From Phocoena phocoena (taxonomy: Eukaryota; Chordata; Mammalia; Artiodactyla; Phocoenidae), in the NCBI RefSeq assembly GCF_963924675.1, contig NC_089219.1, forward strand, positions 149,068,288 through 149,132,287: a stretch of DNA of 64,000 nucleotides. Reading direction: 5' to 3'. The position numbers and the translations under genes are program-made. Below, piece after piece: positions 33,000 to 43,870 of the stretch; position 1 is the stretch's first letter, and each line of letters begins with the position of its first letter. The notes beneath the pieces were generated by a model, which did no database searches, was not told where the DNA came from, and saw nothing but the letters and a program-made list of their open reading frames with translations.

Positions 33000-34985
33000 G
33001 GACTTGGAAGGTGAGACAGAGAGTGAAGATCCCATGATAAGAGGGAAAGAAGGAACCCAACCTGAAGACAGAGAGGTGGTGCTGCCCTGCAGAGCTTAGA
33101 AGAGGTCATCCTAAGACCAGAGGCAACAGGGCCTCTTGTGGAAGCAGAAACATACTCTCTGTACACTGGGACAGTAATCCCGATGCCAGCCGGGCTTGTA
33201 GCCTCCTCAAAGCTTTGGGGAATTATGCCTAGAATCCTCCAGTTCCAAGGTTGAATTCCACCTGGCCCTCTGAATTCTGGGCACCCACTCTTGGTTTTGT
33301 CTCTTGCTTGGAGTTCAATGTTATCCTCTTCACATTTTTTATTTTTTTACTTTCTTTGACAGTTTATGGGATCATACAGGGGGTGGAGGTGGGGTTACAG
33401 TTCATAGTGGCTCCTACTCTATGTCCTACTTCTGCTCACTGCTGACCCCCTCATGCCCTTCCTTCAGAAACACATGGAATCAATATGAGACACTTCCTAT
33501 GGCACATGGACCCATCTGCTTCTCTCCAGGGAGTTACCCTGTCAAACCAGTTTATTTCCATAGCCCCGAACTGTTCCCAACCTTGGACACCCCATCTTGG
33601 GAAATCCCAGTGGATTTACATTCAATCATTCTTATGTGCTTTAAATTTCCCCTCTGTATCTCTGTATTTCTTACAGGGCCAGAGTGGAGAAAAGAGGACC
33701 TCCAGAGGAAGTTAAAGGGCACTGCAGCAAACTATATGTATCTACTTTACAATCATGGCCTGACACTAATCAGCTGTAAATGGCATTCACCTGAGGATGA
33801 ATGACCTGGCAGACCTAGATTAAAGAAACAGACCTAGATTCTAGCAGAAGTGTTATGCAAAATGCTTAAGAGCCAACATGGCAGAAAGGAGCTTGCCAGC
33901 CATAGCACCCTTGAGGTCACAGGGTGCAAGCTCCTCCTTAGAGACACGTCCATCCTATGTTCATTTTATAGCTCTTCTGAACAGAGAAGTACAAGGAAGT
34001 ATGACCTGGGGAAAACAAATTCAGTGCTCTTTTCTGGATCTGGTGGAGACAGCAGGCACTTTGGTGAGTCCTGACAAAAGGGGACCTTTTGTGAAAGGGG
34101 GACGTTCCTTGCCCACTGGAGCAGGTACCATAAAGAAGCCAGAAAAGGTTGTTACCCCCCTCTGTGGTTAATGGGGTAAAAAAAAGGGCACTTCCTCAGC
34201 TCTGCAGCCTATACCATCACATAAATTGAAACAGACAGAATTACCACTGATACAAATTAAAAACAAATCAAAAGGGTGCACAGAGCTGATTCTGAGAGTT
34301 CAAACTCCATTACCAGCTGATTTACTGAGCAGTGACCTGTGATTGCTGCGGGGAGGTTTGGAGGAGTGAGGAGTCTCTGTGAATCCCATCAACCCCATTG
34401 CCATGTGGCACACCAGTCAATAAGCTATTTAATTTAATGGGAAATGGTATTGACGAGCCGGAGAATGCAACTCACAAAAGATGCAGCTGCAAGGAACAGA
34501 TAAAGTCTTCAACCTGGCCTCACTCTCAGGGTATCCACCCCTCGTCATCTCTTTTGTCAGATTCAGAGGAGGGATCCATGGGATTTGGGGGGGTATCAGG
34601 GCCCCAGGGAGATGGTGCTTAGGAAGGATTACCAACACTGAGAGATGGACTCAGCGAGAGGTGGATTGGCGGAGAGATTGGTAAGAAAATGGGAAACAGA
34701 TCTTCTGAACTGAGGACAATGCTATTAATGACCTTTCAGAGTGAAGACAGTCAGCAAGGGGGAGGCCCATAATTCCAGAGGCAAACCCACCAGCTACATC
34801 CCCAGAGGAGAACGAACCCATCTGTTTGTATTACTCTTTTTTATGTGTCAGATCAGGAGTGAAATGCTCCCAGAACCAGAAGCACTCTTTGCCCATCACA
34901 AAATTGAATCTGAGAAAACCAAGCAGGTCACAAGTACCACTGGGGCTGCAGTGGGAGAGGCAGGGGACATTTTTAAAAAGGGAAC
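33000..34985. other. Unannotated stretch with the longest ATG-started frame (166 codons)
   Basis: The frame 33304-33804 is open for 166 codons but shows no domain, signal peptide or repeat I recognise, and other frames of 64 and 76 codons overlap it. In 64 kb of two-strand sequence a frame of this size can occur by chance, so I do not call it a gene. No interspersed repeat is visible, apart from a small 'cagacctagatt' duplication at 33811-33842. Confidence 0.35.
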
Positions 34986-34989
34986 AGAC

Positions 34990-35155
34990 ATATAAAAAAT
35001 TAGGACTGGAAAAGTCCTAGGAAAGAATCTAGTCCAATGCCTTCCCACCAGTTGTGGAAAGTGAGTCTTAGAGAAGGGAAGTGACGAGTATAAGTCAACA
35101 AAGGAAAGGAGATGGAACTGGATCATTTCACTCCACATTCAGTGTGATTCCCACT
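34990..35155 (-). repeat. L3/CR1-like LINE remnant
   Basis: 'ttaggactggaaaagtccta' and 'gaatctagtccaatgccttc', then 'gagtcttagagaagggaagt', match the antisense L3/CR1-like layout. Confidence 0.55.
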
Positions 35156-35324
35156 GCTGTGAAGAGTGTAACAGATACAAGTGAAGGTGTAGGACTTGGA
35201 CCATTCCCAGCCTTAGCACACACTGAGATTTAAGATATGAGTTTTAAAGAATAAACATAAAAGTGCTAGTTGGTAGAGTTATCAGACTAATAATTATTTA
35301 TTAAATCAACATAGAGAGTTTATT

Positions 35325-35545
35325 TGTGTACTAGGTATTATTCTGAGTGTTTTATAAACATTAGTCCCTTTAATCTTCAATACAACCCTATAAGAGAGGT
35401 AATATTTTTATCCCTAGTTTTAAAGATGAGGAAATCGAGGTGTGAAGAAGTTAAGTAACTTTCCCAGGGTTCCCTCAGTAAACAGAAGAGCTGGGATGTG
35501 ATGCAGGCAGCTGGCTCTAGAGTCCATAGAGGTGCTATGCTGCTT
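35325..35545 (-). mobile_element. MIR SINE
   Basis: 'gtactaggtattattctgag', 'ctttaatcttcaatacaacc', 'aaagatgaggaaatcgaggt' and 'gttaagtaactttcccaggg' are a nearly complete reversed MIR. Confidence 0.8.
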
Positions 35546-35549
35546 CCAA

Positions 35550-35805
35550 TAATAACAATATCAAGGCCCATTGGTTGGAGCTTACCAAGTGCCAGGTATG
35601 CTGCAAAGTGTGGCATTATGTAAATATCAAAACGATTCCATGAGGTAGGTGTTATTATCCTCACTTCACAAATAAGAAAACTGAGCTCAGAGAGATGAAA
35701 GAAAATTACATAGGTCTAAGGGCTATGAGGTGCCAGGGCCAGGACTCGAACCCAAGTCTGTTTGACTCCAAAGCCCATTCTCTTAACTACTATTTAAGAG
35801 TGTTC
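35550..35805 (-). mobile_element. MIR SINE, nearly full length
   Basis: 'accaagtgccaggtatgctg', 'gtaggtgttattatcctcac', 'aactgagctcagagagatga' and 'actcgaacccaagtctgttt' run from the 3' end to the tRNA-derived head on the reverse strand. It lies directly beside the previous MIR. Confidence 0.82.
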
Positions 35806-35829
35806 TCCCCACCCCCAATCAGAGGAACT

Positions 35830-35985
35830 GGGCTCTAACCTCAGCTTTCACACGGATCCATCATGTAACCAAATGTTATTTTCTCATTCCTGAGTAAATT
35901 ATTAACCTCTAGGTGCTTCAATACCCTCATTTGTTGAGCGGAGGAAACCTACCTCTTAGGATTGTTATGAAGATTAAATGATATA
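35830..35985 (+). mobile_element. MIR SINE
   Basis: 'aattattaacctctaggtgc', 'ttcaataccctcatttgttg' and 'gattgttatgaagattaaat' match the sense MIR core and 3' half. Confidence 0.75.
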
Positions 35986-35987
35986 AA

Positions 35988-36065
35988 TGTATTCATTTAT
36001 TAACAAATATTCATTGAGCAGCTAGTCTGTACTAGGCACTGGTCTAGGCATTGGGGTTTAATACT
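35988..36065 (-). mobile_element. L2 LINE terminus, antisense
   Basis: 'ttaacaaatattcattgagc', 'agctagtctgtactaggcac' and 'tggtctaggcattggggttt' are a reversed L2 3' end. Confidence 0.75.
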
Positions 36066-36850
36066 CCGGGCTGGCTGACTTGAATTTCTCAGTAGTTGTG
36101 TCTTTGAATTTGTATTTTGTAAGCGAAGTCTGATGGAATGGTGGAGCATGCATGGAAGCTTAGAGCCTCATTCTCATGTGTGGTCCTGACTCCCTGAAAC
36201 AGGTGATGACCACCTGCTCCCCTGCTCCCTGGGGCTCTGACCCCACTTGACCTCCCCCTACCAGCTCCCTTCCAGGGACCATGCCACCCTCTGTTGCCTG
36301 AGAGGGTCTGGCTGAAGATGTGAAATGGGTAAGGTATGGGTGTGTCCGGTGGTATCTTTGGTGAGAGCGTGACAGTAGCCACTCCTGCTCTGGGCTGGTA
36401 GTGACACTGTGTGACCTGGCAGGTGACCTGTCACCACCCCCAATCCAGGTAACTAGAGCATCCCAGCACAAAGGTTTTGCTACACTTGGAGGTTGTTCAT
36501 CTGCCATGGATTGGGGTAGTGGGCCCATGAGAAGGGGATATGCCTGACTTGACTTCTATGACCCCTGGGTGGCACAGTGCATCAGTCAGCAGCTGGAACC
36601 TGGAAGCCCATGGACCTCAAGTGCCTCAAGTCATAGTGGAGGCACGTGGGCACCTGTGAGGGTCGGCACTGGCCTAGTGAGGATGCCTGTACCCGACAGA
36701 ATGCAACATTAAACGGCAAATAAAAACCACCATGATGGGCCAGGAGACCATGGAAGAAAAGAGAAAGTTTAATATTTTAGTACCTCGAATAACACTTTTT
36801 TCCCTGCTTTTTGAATAAGGAGACCACATTTTCATTTTATACCGGGTCCC
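36066..36850. other. Unannotated G+C-richer stretch ending near an AATAAA
   Basis: No family recognised. A minus-strand frame of 122 codons (36160-36528) overlaps others of 61-97 codons. An AATAAA occurs at about 36719. An unrecognised LTR or a non-coding transcript end would both fit, but nothing here decides it. Confidence 0.3.
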
Positions 36851-37255
36851 TATATTAGTTAGCTAGGGCTGTCAGAACAAAACCCCATAGACTGGGTAGC
36901 TTAAAAACAGAAACAGAAATTTGTTTCCCACAGTTCTGGAGTCTGGAAGTCCAAGATCAAGGTGTTGGCAGGGTTGGTTTCTTCTGAGGCCTCTCTCCTT
37001 GACTTGCAGATGGCCATCTTCTCACTGTGTCCTTCCATGGACATATTTCTCTGTGTATGCACATCCCTGTGTCTCTTTGTGTAGCCAGATTTCCTTTTCT
37101 TATAAGGATACCAGTCAGATTGGATTAGGGCCTCCCCTAAATGACCTAATTTTAATGGGAATCACTTCTTTTAAGACCCTGCTTCCAAATATAGTCACAT
37201 TCTGAGGTTCTAAGGGTTAGGTCTTCAGCCTAGGATTTTTGAGCCCATAACAATC
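36851..37255 (-). mobile_element. MaLR-type solitary LTR, antisense
   Basis: 'gttagctagggctgtcagaa', 'cacagttctggagtctggaa', 'gaccagtcag'-like text (reads 'ggataccagtcagattggat') and 'aatatagtcacattctgagg' are the reverse complement of the family at 40287 and 922. Open frame 36921-37205 (94 codons) falls inside and is not a gene. No internal retroviral region. Confidence 0.75.
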
Positions 37256-37299
37256 CCTCAAATTAAATAGCTGGTATTGTATGGAAGTGGAAAAAATAT

Positions 37300-37525
37300 T
37301 CTGTTCTTATAGAGCTTACTATCATATGCAAGGAGATAGGTAATGAAAAAGTAAATATGCAGTATGCCAGCTGGAGATAGGTGCTATGAAGAACAGTAAC
37401 ACAGTTACTTTCCAGAATTAAACTGACTATAGAGTGATGGGGAGGTACTTGCTGTTTTACACAAGATGTCCAGGGAAAGCATCTCTGATATGGAAACATT
37501 TACACAGTGACCTGAAAGAAGCCAG
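37300..37525 (-). repeat. Ancient LINE remnant (L2-like layout)
   Basis: 'tcttatagagcttactatca', 'aggtgctatgaagaacagta' and 'cagggaaagcatctctgata' follow the pattern of the repeats at 27700 and 51548. The motif 'ctttccagaattaaactgac' recurs at about 40014-40033 outside any named repeat. Confidence 0.5.
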
Positions 37526-38030
37526 GAAATGAGCCAGATTTATATCCAGATGGAAAAAGAAAAGGACAAAGTTTCAGAATAGCATCTGGCACATGGTAAG
37601 TCTTACATAAGCATTTGTCATCACAATCATCCTCATCACCATAGTATTCGTTATCACTTTTCCTAAACCTATTCTGCTGCAACTGATGGAGACCTACATG
37701 CATTTCTCAGTTCTTGAACAGTTTTGACCAAGACTGACCAAGTTCAAGGATGCTCTACCCTACCAACAGGTGACGTCTGGAGTTAATCTTGTTGCTATGG
37801 GCTCAGTTCATAATGTACCCAGGGTGATGGAGCCCTATGTACCAGCTGTGCTCATTCTAGTGTCCCACAAATCCCTACTGAATGGCTTGTATTTATATAA
37901 TGAAGCTGTGAGAACCCCTGCTTTTCTTTGGTGGTCTATTTTCCAGGCAGGACTGAAGTTCAGCCCTTAACCCCATGCTATTTGTTTAGGGCCTAGCTCT
38001 TCCAACACCCCTGACGTTCTTTTCTCTAGA
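37526..38030. other. Unannotated stretch
   Basis: Short frames of about 66 codons on each strand; nothing recognised. Confidence 0.4.
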
Positions 38031-38031
38031 G

Positions 38032-38250
38032 CAATGGTTCTCAACTGAAGGGGGAGTTGTACTTTTTCACCCCTAGGGAACATTGAACAATGTCTGGAGA
38101 CATTTTTTTGTTGCAACTTGGGGGGTGCTACTGGCATCTAGTGGGCCAAGGTCAAGTATGCCACCAAACACCCTACATTGCCCAGGATAATTCCCCCAAC
38201 AAAGAATTATCCAGCCCAAAATGTCAACAGTGCTGAGGTTGAGAGACCCA
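38032..38250 (+). mobile_element. MER20 hAT-Charlie element
   Basis: 'caatggttctcaactgaagg', 'gaacaatgtctggagacatt', 'ggggtgctactggcatctag', 'ttatccagcccaaaatgtca' and 'gctgaggttgagagaccc' run through the full MER20 sequence with both terminal repeats. MER20 copies are known to act as regulatory DNA at some mammalian loci; nothing here shows that. Confidence 0.85.
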
Positions 38251-38254
38251 GAAT

Positions 38255-39670
38255 AAAAATAAGGAACCAAATGCCAAACATAAGGCAGGGTTGGGGGAAC
38301 AGGAAGGGATGTGCAACATAGGGCAAAGTGTTTCATTATTGCGGAGGTCTACCCTCCCTACTCACCCCAATCCCTTTCCCTTCCATAGTCACCCTAATCC
38401 CTTTCTCAATTGCTCCAGGCAGTGCCTGGAGGGCTCCTATTAACAGATGGACCCCCAGGAGCTGCAAACCTGACCTTTGGTCTTGCTCACTGTTTACCAT
38501 CCTACTGCCCTACATCCCTACTTCCCTGAACACCCTTCAGACTGGCATGGTTCCATATGGGCTGGAATTCACAGACTCCTTTGGAGACTGAATTTTGTAG
38601 TTTCATTTCTCCCCATAGGAACAGACTGACAGCTGGGCATCTCACCATCCGAAATCAGGCTCAGTGCCAACACCCCATCCTTCCCCGGATGGCTTACTGC
38701 TAAGTCCACCCCAGGGATGATGCTGAGGTTGTTTCCAAGAAAGTCAGCCATGCCTTTCACACCACAGTCAGATCAGAGCTCCACCTCAGAAAGAGTGTAA
38801 GGCTCAGCTTCATAGAGCAATTCTACAGTCTTATGGCACAGAATCTGTCCCCGCAACAATTTCTGCTACATGAACTCCTTTTCCACTCCCAAAATAACTG
38901 AGAATTTTCCCTCTTGCACCTTCAGTAATAGAACACCCAGAGATGTTCTTTAAGTTAAATCAGGCTTCCTCCTTACACATGGAGCATCTGTCCCTGGCCC
39001 TGCCTTTGAGCAGCAGCCCTCTGTGGGTTGTGGGTGAAGTGATGGAATGGTGGAGTATTTTCTCATTCATAAGTCAGAGGACAATGGTGCAGGGACTAGC
39101 CAGCCCCAACAGTGTCTGAGAGCTTTTGTGATCCCCGCAAGGCATGTTCCAGCAACCCAAAGAGTCCCTTCAGACAAATTTCTATGGCAACAGACAGCAT
39201 CCAAGAGATGAAAGTTGTGTTCTGAATGTCACTAGCATCTCAGGAACCAATAACATAATGTAGGGTCTCTTAAAGATGGGGGTGGGGCAGAGAAGGAGAG
39301 ATGACATTGGAATAGGAAGAATGTGTAGTGAGTTTGAAGCCTGGTTATTTATAAAGCCTGTAGAGTTTCTCCCAAAAGGGCAGAGGCAAACAAGAGAGAG
39401 AGAGAGGGAAATCATACCAACTACTAAATAAAAACGAGATGTGGGGGAGAGGAGAAGGCAAGCAGCCTGAGGCAGAGTGTTCCAGGTGTGGAGTTGCTTC
39501 CTACCCTCTGCTTTGTCTTTCTCACCTTCACCCAGAAATGATGTTGTTGCTTCTTAGAAAATGTTAAAGAATTGCCTTGAATTCAACTGTGGTAGCAAAG
39601 AAAGAGGGAGGGAGAGATTACATAACAGTCTTCCAACCTTGAGAAACTCTGTGCCAAAGGGGGTATAAAA
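38255..39670. other. Unannotated stretch
   Basis: No repeat recognised over 1.4 kb. Frames of up to 87 codons (38328-38591) lack known domains. A GA run (39393-39407) is short. Confidence 0.4.
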
Positions 39671-39674
39671 CACT

Positions 39675-39870
39675 GAACTTATAATCAAGAGGCATAGATT
39701 AAGTTCTATCACTGTTGCTTTTGGCCACCTGGTCCTGGCCAATGATGGGACCTCTATAAACTGTGGTTTCTCCATAATAAAACCATAATACCACTCTGCC
39801 TCCACCAGAACCCATTCTGAGAATCAAATGAGATAATAACTGTGAATATGTTTGTAAACAGTAAACCATC
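39675..39870 (+). mobile_element. MIR SINE, diverged
   Basis: 'agaggcatagattaagttct', 'actgtggtttctccataata' and 'gagaatcaaatgagataata' fit head, core and 3' half of a sense MIR. Confidence 0.55.
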
Positions 39871-39937
39871 AAACCAGCCGTTCCCATGTTCTCTGTAGAA
39901 CATTAATTCCATGGGATGGAAGTGAGATTCTCAAGTC

Positions 39938-39962
39938 AAAAAAAAAAAAAAAAAAAAAAAAA
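39938..39962 (+). repeat. Pure A25 run with matching flanks
   Basis: Flanked by 'tctcaagtc' and 'gtcaagtt', a 5-7 bp shared motif. It is not attached to a recognisable SINE body. Confidence 0.9.
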
Positions 39963-40286
39963 GTCAAGTTAAAGGGCTGCTCTTGTTGTTTTAATTGTGG
40001 GATTTGTGAATATCTTTCCAGAATTAAACTGACTGTAGAATCTTTTCCTGCTGAGGGCCTTGCATGACTGATGTTGCAGAGTGCGCTTTAGGAAATATTT
40101 CCCTGTAGAGACATAGGAAGTAATCACACTCTCCTTGGCTGCCGTAGGAATGACAGGGATGTGCAGAAGAGAGGGGTCAGGTGCCCTGGCAACAAGAGAA
40201 AGGGACCCTAGGACTTGTTACTCCTTTGATGAGTCTAATGCATATCAAAGTCTGAGAACCCCTCACTTTCTTCAAAAGTGCAGACC

Positions 40287-40747
40287 ATATGGATGGAATT
40301 GTGCCCCTAGAAGATATGTTGAATTCCTAACTCCCAGTACTTCACATATGACCTTGTTTCAAATAGGGGGCTTTGCAGAGGTAATTAAGTTAAAATGAGG
40401 TCATTAAGATGGGCCCTAATCCAATATGGCAGGCCTCCTTTTAAAAAGGGGAAATTTGAACACAGAGACAGGCATAGGGAGAGACAGGCTCTTGGTAACA
40501 TGCCATGGGAAGATGAAGGCGGAGATCAGGGTAATGTATCTACAAGCCAAAGATTGCCAGCAAATCACCAGAAGCTAGGGAAGAGGCATGGTACCGATTC
40601 TCCCTCAGAGACTGCAGAAGGAACCAACCCTGCCAACACCTTGATCTGGGATTTCTGGCCCCCAGAACTGTGAGACAATAAATTTCTGCTGTTTAAGCCA
40701 TCCAGTTTGTTGCACTTTGCTATGGCAGCCTTAGGAAACTGATACAC
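40287..40747 (+). mobile_element. MaLR-type solitary LTR, nearly full length
   Basis: 'ggatggaattgtgcccctag', 'tgggccctaatccaatatgg', 'ggaaccaaccctgccaacac' and 'actgtgagacaataaatttc' follow the whole LTR. AATAAA at about 40677 is its own polyadenylation signal. This is the best preserved of the three copies. Confidence 0.78.
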
Positions 40748-40749
40748 CA

Positions 40750-41785
40750 CACCTCTAAAGAACTTGGCAGGCCTGTACATCAACTTTTGCAAGGGCCTGA
40801 TATGTAGCTGGAACTCAGTACACAGACGATGTTCAAGCTGGGCTCTACTTAATAAAATCACAATAAAATCTGCTGAAATTCCTGAGGCTTTTATTCTTCC
40901 TCTTGAGCTCAGAGCAAACCATATTTGAAAAACTAAGCAACTCTAAAGATGAGCTAGCTGTCTTCTTTGGGGGAAACACTTGTACTCATCCAGAGGAGGA
41001 TAAAGAGGATGGCGTACATTTGCGGTAGTTGAGATAATCAAATCTCTTCAACAAATACACACAACCAAGCCATGGCAGAGATGTGGGCCAGGTGTTTCCT
41101 CAGCAGGACCGCTCTGTGGGGTCTTGACTTAAAATGTGATTATGGTGTCCAGTATCTGGCAAGGAATGCATGTCTGAAAAACAGGAGGAAAACATGGTAG
41201 TTTAGGCCTGAGTGGCTTCTCATTGAGTTTTAAATACAACTTCAGTTAATTTTAACCAGTCTTCAGAGAACTAAAAAGTTATTCCAAGTGCTATTTGACA
41301 AGGAATCGTTAAGAAATTGCTTTTTTTCTAAGATAGCCAATCCTTACAAATATTTAAACAATATTTTGGTACATTTCCCTATGACTTCTGACAAGGTCAA
41401 ATATTTTCCCTCTCATGGGAAATGTTTTCGGTGCCAACAGTGTAAACACAGAGTCTTTAAATTGTGTTTGTCGGCTTTTAATTTCAGGGAGTGTATTAGC
41501 ACTCTGCCATTTCCCCAAATTTTCTAATACATTATATTGAGCAAATACACTTTTTTCATAAACTCTGGCAAATGGAAACATAATGTGGACAGAATAACAG
41601 CTTCCATTCTGTCCAGACTTCTAGAAAGCTCCAAGATAAATTAAATGCTCAATATCAACAATTGTTAACTTTTTTGCTTCCTCTATTTTTTTAAGTACAT
41701 GATTTTTTATTTCCATTTTTAATGCCTTATTTTATCATTAGGTCTCTGAAGTTTTTCTTAGATCTCTTTTCTGAGCTCTAAACAC
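40750..41785. other. Unannotated stretch, possibly with conserved non-coding DNA
   Basis: No named repeat. 41290-41480 has forkhead-like motifs ('tatttaaacaat', 'gtgtaaacac') and is AT-rich without being simple. Frames of 75-79 codons overlap on both strands there. Confidence 0.35.
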
Positions 41786-41803
41786 CAAATATCCAGCAGT
41801 CCA

Positions 41804-41805
<2 letters not shown>

Positions 41806-41847
<42 letters not shown>
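41806..41847 (+). repeat. (TA)n microsatellite with inverted flanks
   Basis: About 21 uninterrupted TA units. The flanks hold atatccag (41789-41796) and ctggatat (41857-41864), exact reverse complements. Long TA runs can extrude as cruciforms and are prone to length change and assembly error. Confidence 0.93.
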
Positions 41848-41849
<2 letters not shown>

Positions 41850-42039
41850 GTCCAGCCTGGATATCTCACAGAAACTCAAGCTCAAGACTACATTCAAAAT
41901 CATGGTTTTATTTTTCCTTCTAAAACAGACAATTCTTCCTGCATTTCTGTCTCGGTGACCATCATCACCATTCACTCACTTTCCCAAGCCACATATTTGG
42001 GAGAACTTCAGATATTTCCTTCTTTTTAACTACCCACAC

Positions 42040-43015
42040 TCAATCCATTACTATTCTGTTGACCTTGACTTGGTATTTCTCAAATCAGTTTCCCACTATG
42101 TGCTGCATCTACCTTTATTCAGGTCTTCCTGGATCACTGCAATGCCTCCTAAAAAGTTTCCATTCCTGTAATTTATTCTTTAAAAAAAATTAACCCAGTG
42201 ATGTCACTCCCTATTGAGAAGCCTTCCAGGCTTGTTTTTGTTGTGAGGATGGATTTAGGGCCCTTTAGCATGGCACAGAAGGTCACCTCTCCAGCTTAGT
42301 GTGGTACCCAAGTTCACCTCCTCAGACTAAGGTGGGTCACATGCTCACCTCCACAGCATCAGGCCTCTTAGCACAGGGCACTGGCTCACCTCTCCAGCTT
42401 CAGGCTGCAGCATGCACACATGAACACCTCCACAGGCTCAGGTTTCACTTTGCTTTAGACTGTAATTTATGCCCCAGACATTTTGAATTACCTTCAAGTT
42501 CATGATGAGACTCCATCTAAATATACACAATCTCTGAGCCTCCTCCTTCTGGGTCAGCAGCACCACCATTAAATATCTCAACAGCTCTGACTTGACCAGA
42601 AAAAACAGTGTCTCCCCAAAATCAAGTGTCAGAAGAAAAATACACTGCAGGCCTTTGGACTTGCTGTTTTCTTTTCCTCGAATGGCGTTTTCAAACCCGG
42701 TTCACCTGGATAATCCCTCTTCCTTCTCCGAGACTCAGCTCAGGCATCTCTTCTTCCTCTAGAAAGGTTTTGCCATTTCTTGTTTCCCTTTAAGAGTTGT
42801 AGCTTCTTGCTTGTGTGCTTCCAATATATCTTTTGTGTGGTTTTACTATATCTCTTGCCTCTGTGCTGTAATTGTATGTTACTTTATACTCACCATTGCT
42901 TTGAACACTAAATTTTAAGTTCCTTGCCTTGAAAGCAAGAATAGTTTTGTATCACTTCTATCCCCAGAATCTAGAACAGTGACCATCACATAATGTGAAT
43001 TCAATAGAACATTTT
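42040..43015 (+). mobile_element. L2 LINE stretch, interrupted
   Basis: 42040-42280 ('ctggatcactgcaatgcctc', 'agtgatgtcactccctattg', 'tttagcatggcacagaaggt') and 42640-43015 ('gactcagctcaggcatctct', 'cagaatctagaacagtgacc') are successive parts of a sense L2. Between them sits the degenerate tandem array 42281-42441. ORF remnants are broken. Confidence 0.6.
42281..42441 (+). repeat. Degenerate minisatellite, about five units
   Basis: A motif close to gNtcacctc(t/c)ccag recurs at 42281, 42312, 42343, 42384 and 42422, giving spacings of 31, 31, 41 and 38 bases. The first unit coincides with an L2 motif ('cacctctccagc'), so the array seems to have grown from L2 sequence. Confidence 0.7.
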
Positions 43016-43820
43016 CCCATGAAATGAACAAATGAGAAACTTCATGGAATTATATGAGTTATAATAGCTAAATATAAAATAATAGCCTTTAAAATATAAG
43101 GTCATACCACATACAGCTGGTCACAATTACTACTGATCTACTTTATTGCAAAGTAGATTGTGTCTATGAATATGTCTACTACCAAGGCTATGATGTTCCC
43201 TATGTAAATCACATGTAATTAACTAAACTAGGTTTTTACTTTCTATACAGCAAAGCCTTAGGATAAATCATTGGCTACAAAGACACCGTCTCTCTGCCTC
43301 TGAGATACTTATATCTAGATATAAGATACGACTCTATCTTACAGATAATGAAACTGAGGCATTGAGAGAATAAATAACTTATAGAAGGTCACTCAAGGAA
43401 TAAGTGTAGGATGAAGAATCAAATTTGGGCAGTCTGCCTCCTGATTCAGACTACTTTCCATTTCTACTGACTGTAAGATATTAAAGGGAAATCTAAAGAA
43501 TAACATAATTTTTAGCTCAAAGTTGTATGAAAGCTATAGGAGGTCAAAGAAGTAGATGGAAAAATTCATCATGGAAGAGCTAGTATTTGAGTTGGTCTGA
43601 GAGAACTGGCTCCACACATACAAAGAAAAATGAGAGGTGTTCCCAGAGGAGGAAACAGCGTAAATTAAGGCTCATGCTTAGACAAATCATGTAAAACATA
43701 ACAAGAGTACTAAGTAGAAAACAATTATTCAGAGACAGTAATTGTTAAAATAGTCTTAATCTATTTTCTCCCAGAGTTTTTTTTTCTTCTAAATGCATAG
43801 GTTTTCTGTTGTTTGTTTTG
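43016..43820. other. Unannotated stretch with an 18-bp palindrome
   Basis: No named repeat except weak MIR-like text near 43335-43400 ('cagataatgaaactgaggca'). The perfect palindrome cttatatctagatataag lies at 43308-43325. Confidence 0.4.
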
Positions 43821-43870
43821 AAAAATTGAGATCATATCAGTTTTTGTTTTTAAAAATTGAGATCATATCA
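43821..43870 (+). repeat. 31-bp tandem duplication
   Basis: 'aaaaattgagatcatatca' occurs at 43821-43839 and again at 43852-43870, an exact 19-bp match at offset 31, with T-rich sequence between. Confidence 0.9.

Noticed and set aside
33304..33804. 166-codon open frame, longest ATG-started in the window
   Set aside because: No recognisable domain, overlapping frames, no splice context, and a length plausible by chance in 64 kb read six ways.
40677..40682. AATAAA as a gene's polyadenylation site
   Set aside because: It falls at the expected place inside a MaLR LTR.
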